From: Bradyrhizobium sp. CER78
GTDB lineage: Bacteria > Pseudomonadota > Alphaproteobacteria > Rhizobiales > Xanthobacteraceae
Reading direction: 5' to 3'
Assembly (NCBI RefSeq): GCF_029846235.1
Contig: NZ_JARVWP010000019.1
Span: forward strand, 62,001 to 126,000
DNA: 64,000 nucleotides
The notes under the pieces are model-generated. The model saw nothing but the letters and a program-made list of their open reading frames with translations. It did no database searches and was not told the DNA's origin. The translations under genes and the position numbers were made by a program. Below, piece by piece: positions 62,282 through 64,000 of the stretch; the stretch's first letter is position 1; every line of letters begins with the position of its first letter.

Positions 62282-62714
62282 GGTTGCTCCATTGATTCTG
62301 GAGTGGGCACGATATGGCGGAAAACGCCGAGAAAAACAGTGTTTTCTGCACTCCCCACAGCAATATCGCTGTGGACAGCCCCCGAATCAGGGATTTTTCC
62401 AGTGTTTTTTCCAGTCAAGGCACTTCCGACCCCTAAAATTACAGGGTTTGCGCGGCTTCGGGGCTCCCGAAACGGCCTCGTTGAGAGAATCACTTTGCAC
62501 ATCTCACGCCGCCGAGGTGCGACAACGCCGCGGACAATCCGGGTTGCGAGGCGCCGCGGCGCGCCACTTCAGGTTTCGGAAACGATCCTCCAAAAGACCG
62601 AGGCATTAGAAAATGACTTGGGTTCCCTTTCCAAGGTAACATCGGCGAAGGGAGCGCCACGCCGATCGGCTGGCGCCCGATGCAAGCCTTTATGTAAGTG
62701 CTGGAGACCCGCGT
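62282..62714. other. 433-base divergent intergenic region
   Basis: Between the HU-type gene (minus) and a peptide-type binding-protein gene (plus). Contains AT-rich promoter-like sequence at 62320-62450 and a perfect seven-base-pair hairpin CCACAGC-AATATC-GCTGTGG (62355-62374) close to the HU start, which could be an operator or leader structure. No gene seen. Confidence 0.5.
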
Positions 62715-64000
62715 ATGGATTTGAGCCGCCTCGAGATCAACCGCCGCACGGCCCTTCTGACCTCGGCCGCGATTGCAGCCAATGTCATCAATCCGATGCG
62801 GGCGTTCGCGCAGGAGACCCCGCGCAAGGGCGGCGTGTTCAATGTCCATTACGGCGCCGAGCAGCGCCAGCTCAACCCGAGCATCCAGGCCTCGACCGGG
62901 GTCTACATCATCGGCGGCAAGATCCAGGAGAATCTGGTCGACCTCGATGCCCAGGGACAGCCGGTCGGCGTGCTCGCCGAGAGCTGGGAGGCGACCCCTG
63001 ACGGCAAGACCGTCACCTTCAAGCTACGCAAGGGCATCACCTGGCATGACGGCAAGCCGTTCACCTCGGAGGACGTCGCCTTCACCGCGATGAACATGTG
63101 GAAGAAGATCCTCAACTACGGATCGACGCTGCAGCTGTTCCTCACCTCGGTCGATACGCCGGACCCGCAGACCGCGATCTTCCGCTACGAGCGGCCGATG
63201 CCACTGAACCTGCTGCTCCGCGCCCTGCCCGACCTCGGCTACGTCTCCGCCAAGCATCTCTATGAGAGCGGCGACATCAGGCAGAACCCGACCAATCTGG
63301 CGCCGGTCGGCACCGGCCCGTTCAAATTCGTCAAATATGAGCGCGGGCAATACATCATCGCCGACCGCAACCCGGACTATTGGCGGCCGAACGCGCCCTA
63401 TCTCGACCGCATCGTCTGGAAGGTGATCACCGACCGCGCCGCCGCGGCCGCGCAGATGGAGGCCGGCGAGCTGCACTACAGCCCGTTCTCGGGGCTCACG
63501 ATCTCGGACATGGCGCGGCTCGGCAAGGACAAGCGCTTCATCGTTTCGACCAAGGGCAATGAGGGCAACGCCCGCACCAACACCATCGAGTTCAACTTCC
63601 GCCGCAAGGAATTGTCCGACATCCGTGTCCGCCGCGCGATCGCGCATGCGATCAACGTGCCGTTCTTCATCGAGAATTTCCTCGGCGATTTCGCCAAGCT
63701 CGGCACCGGACCGATCCCGTCGACCTCGACCGACTTCTATCCCGGGCCGAACACGCCGCAATACCCTTACGACAAAGCCAAGGCGATCGCGCTGCTCGAC
63801 GAGGCAGGCTTCAAGGCCAGTGGCGGCAACCGCTTCGCGCTGAAGCTGCTGCCGGCGCCGTGGGGCGAGGACATCTCGCTGTGGTCGACCTTCATCCAGC
63901 AGTCGCTGGGCGAAGTCGGCATCCAGGTCGACATCGTGCGCAACGATGGCGGCGGCTTCCTCAAGCAGGTCTATGACGACCACGCCTTCGACCTCGCCAC
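62715..64000 (+). CDS. Oligopeptide-type substrate-binding protein (SBP_bac_5), 3' end outside window
   Basis: The first 428 residues of a periplasmic receptor. The N-terminus has a twin-arginine signal (INRRTALLTSAAIAANVI...AFAQE). The mature part follows family 5: GGVFNVHYGAEQRQLNPSIQ, VLAESWEATPDGKTVTFKLRKGITWHDGKPFTSEDVAF, GTGPFKFVKYERGQYIIADRNPDYW and IRVRRAIAHAINVPFF. GGAG precedes the ATG at 62715. Permease and ATPase genes probably follow outside the window. It differs from the receptor at 29694 and belongs to a separate importer. Confidence 0.9.
   Translation, partial: MDLSRLEINRRTALLTSAAIAANVINPMRAFAQETPRKGGVFNVHYGAEQRQLNPSIQASTGVYIIGGKIQENLVDLDAQGQPVGVLAESWEATPDGKTVTFKLRKGITWHDGKPFTSEDVAFTAMNMWKKILNYGSTLQLFLTSVDTPDPQTAIFRYERPMPLNLLLRALPDLGYVSAKHLYESGDIRQNPTNLAPVGTGPFKFVKYERGQYIIADRNPDYWRPNAPYLDRIVWKVITDRAAAAAQMEAGELHYSPFSGLTISDMARLGKDKRFIVSTKGNEGNARTNTIEFNFRRKELSDIRVRRAIAHAINVPFFIENFLGDFAKLGTGPIPSTSTDFYPGPNTPQYPYDKAKAIALLDEAGFKASGGNRFALKLLPAPWGEDISLWSTFIQQSLGEVGIQVDIVRNDGGGFLKQVYDDHAFDLA

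Overview
The window is GC-rich (roughly two thirds G+C by eye) and gene-dense. ABC importers are abundant, LivH and LivM are fused, there is a cspA/rpsU pair, and several families of short palindromic repeats recur between genes. This fits an alphaproteobacterium of the Bradyrhizobium/Rhodopseudomonas type (Nitrobacteraceae). It looks like chromosomal catabolic territory. I see no phage, insertion sequence, CRISPR array, tRNA or rRNA.

Layout. (1) 1-6909, minus strand: a branched-chain-amino-acid-type importer (partial ATPase, fused LivHM permease, binding protein), followed by an amino-acid-synthesis-family protein, a UPF0280/ApbE-like protein and a 6-hydroxynicotinate-reductase-like iron-sulfur protein. 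Divergently, at 7186-12561, come nicA and nicB (nicotinate hydroxylase; NicB carries three cytochrome c hemes) and pncB. The two arms share an intergenic region with two perfect GTATAC-centred palindromes, so this reads as a nicotinate uptake, catabolism and salvage locus. (2) 12607-17446: metY, an alpha/beta hydrolase, several small conserved proteins, cspA and rpsU, plus a 36-residue membrane protein whose ribosome-binding site lies in a hairpin. (3) 17665-24232: a cytoplasmic-looking HtrA-type protease, a GMC oxidoreductase with a small partner, a cytochrome P450 and a divergent Baeyer-Villiger-type monooxygenase. (4) 24531-35759, minus strand: one tight operon holding a double CoA-transferase, a complete oligopeptide-type ABC importer and a single-chain biotin-dependent acyl-CoA carboxylase. 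Upstream are an amidohydrolase and an NMT1/SsuABC-type importer, with a divergent GntR regulator at 40379-41137. (5) 41287-52531: a SnoaL-like protein, a cytosine-deaminase-like amidohydrolase, an enolase-superfamily enzyme, an orphan binding protein, hydantoinase/oxoprolinase subunits A and B, an MFS transporter and a CmcJ-like oxidoreductase. (6) 52933-60499: a sulfonate-type operon (two binding proteins, permease, ATPase, acyl-CoA-dehydrogenase-like monooxygenase, luciferase-like monooxygenase) with a divergent third binding protein. (7) 61000-64000: an SDR with an altered active site, an HU-type DNA-binding protein with a clear terminator, and the start of another peptide-type binding protein.

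How the parts may work together (inference). Region 1 imports and hydroxylates a pyridine carboxylate, or recycles it to NAD. Region 4 imports an acid, makes its CoA ester and carboxylates it. Region 5 looks built to open an N-heterocycle or hydantoin-like ring. Region 6 scavenges sulfur from organosulfur compounds. The best candidates for undescribed biology are the CoA-transferase/importer/carboxylase operon (24531-35759), the three-gene set around the 6-hydroxynicotinate-reductase-like protein, and the amidohydrolase/enolase/hydantoinase region.
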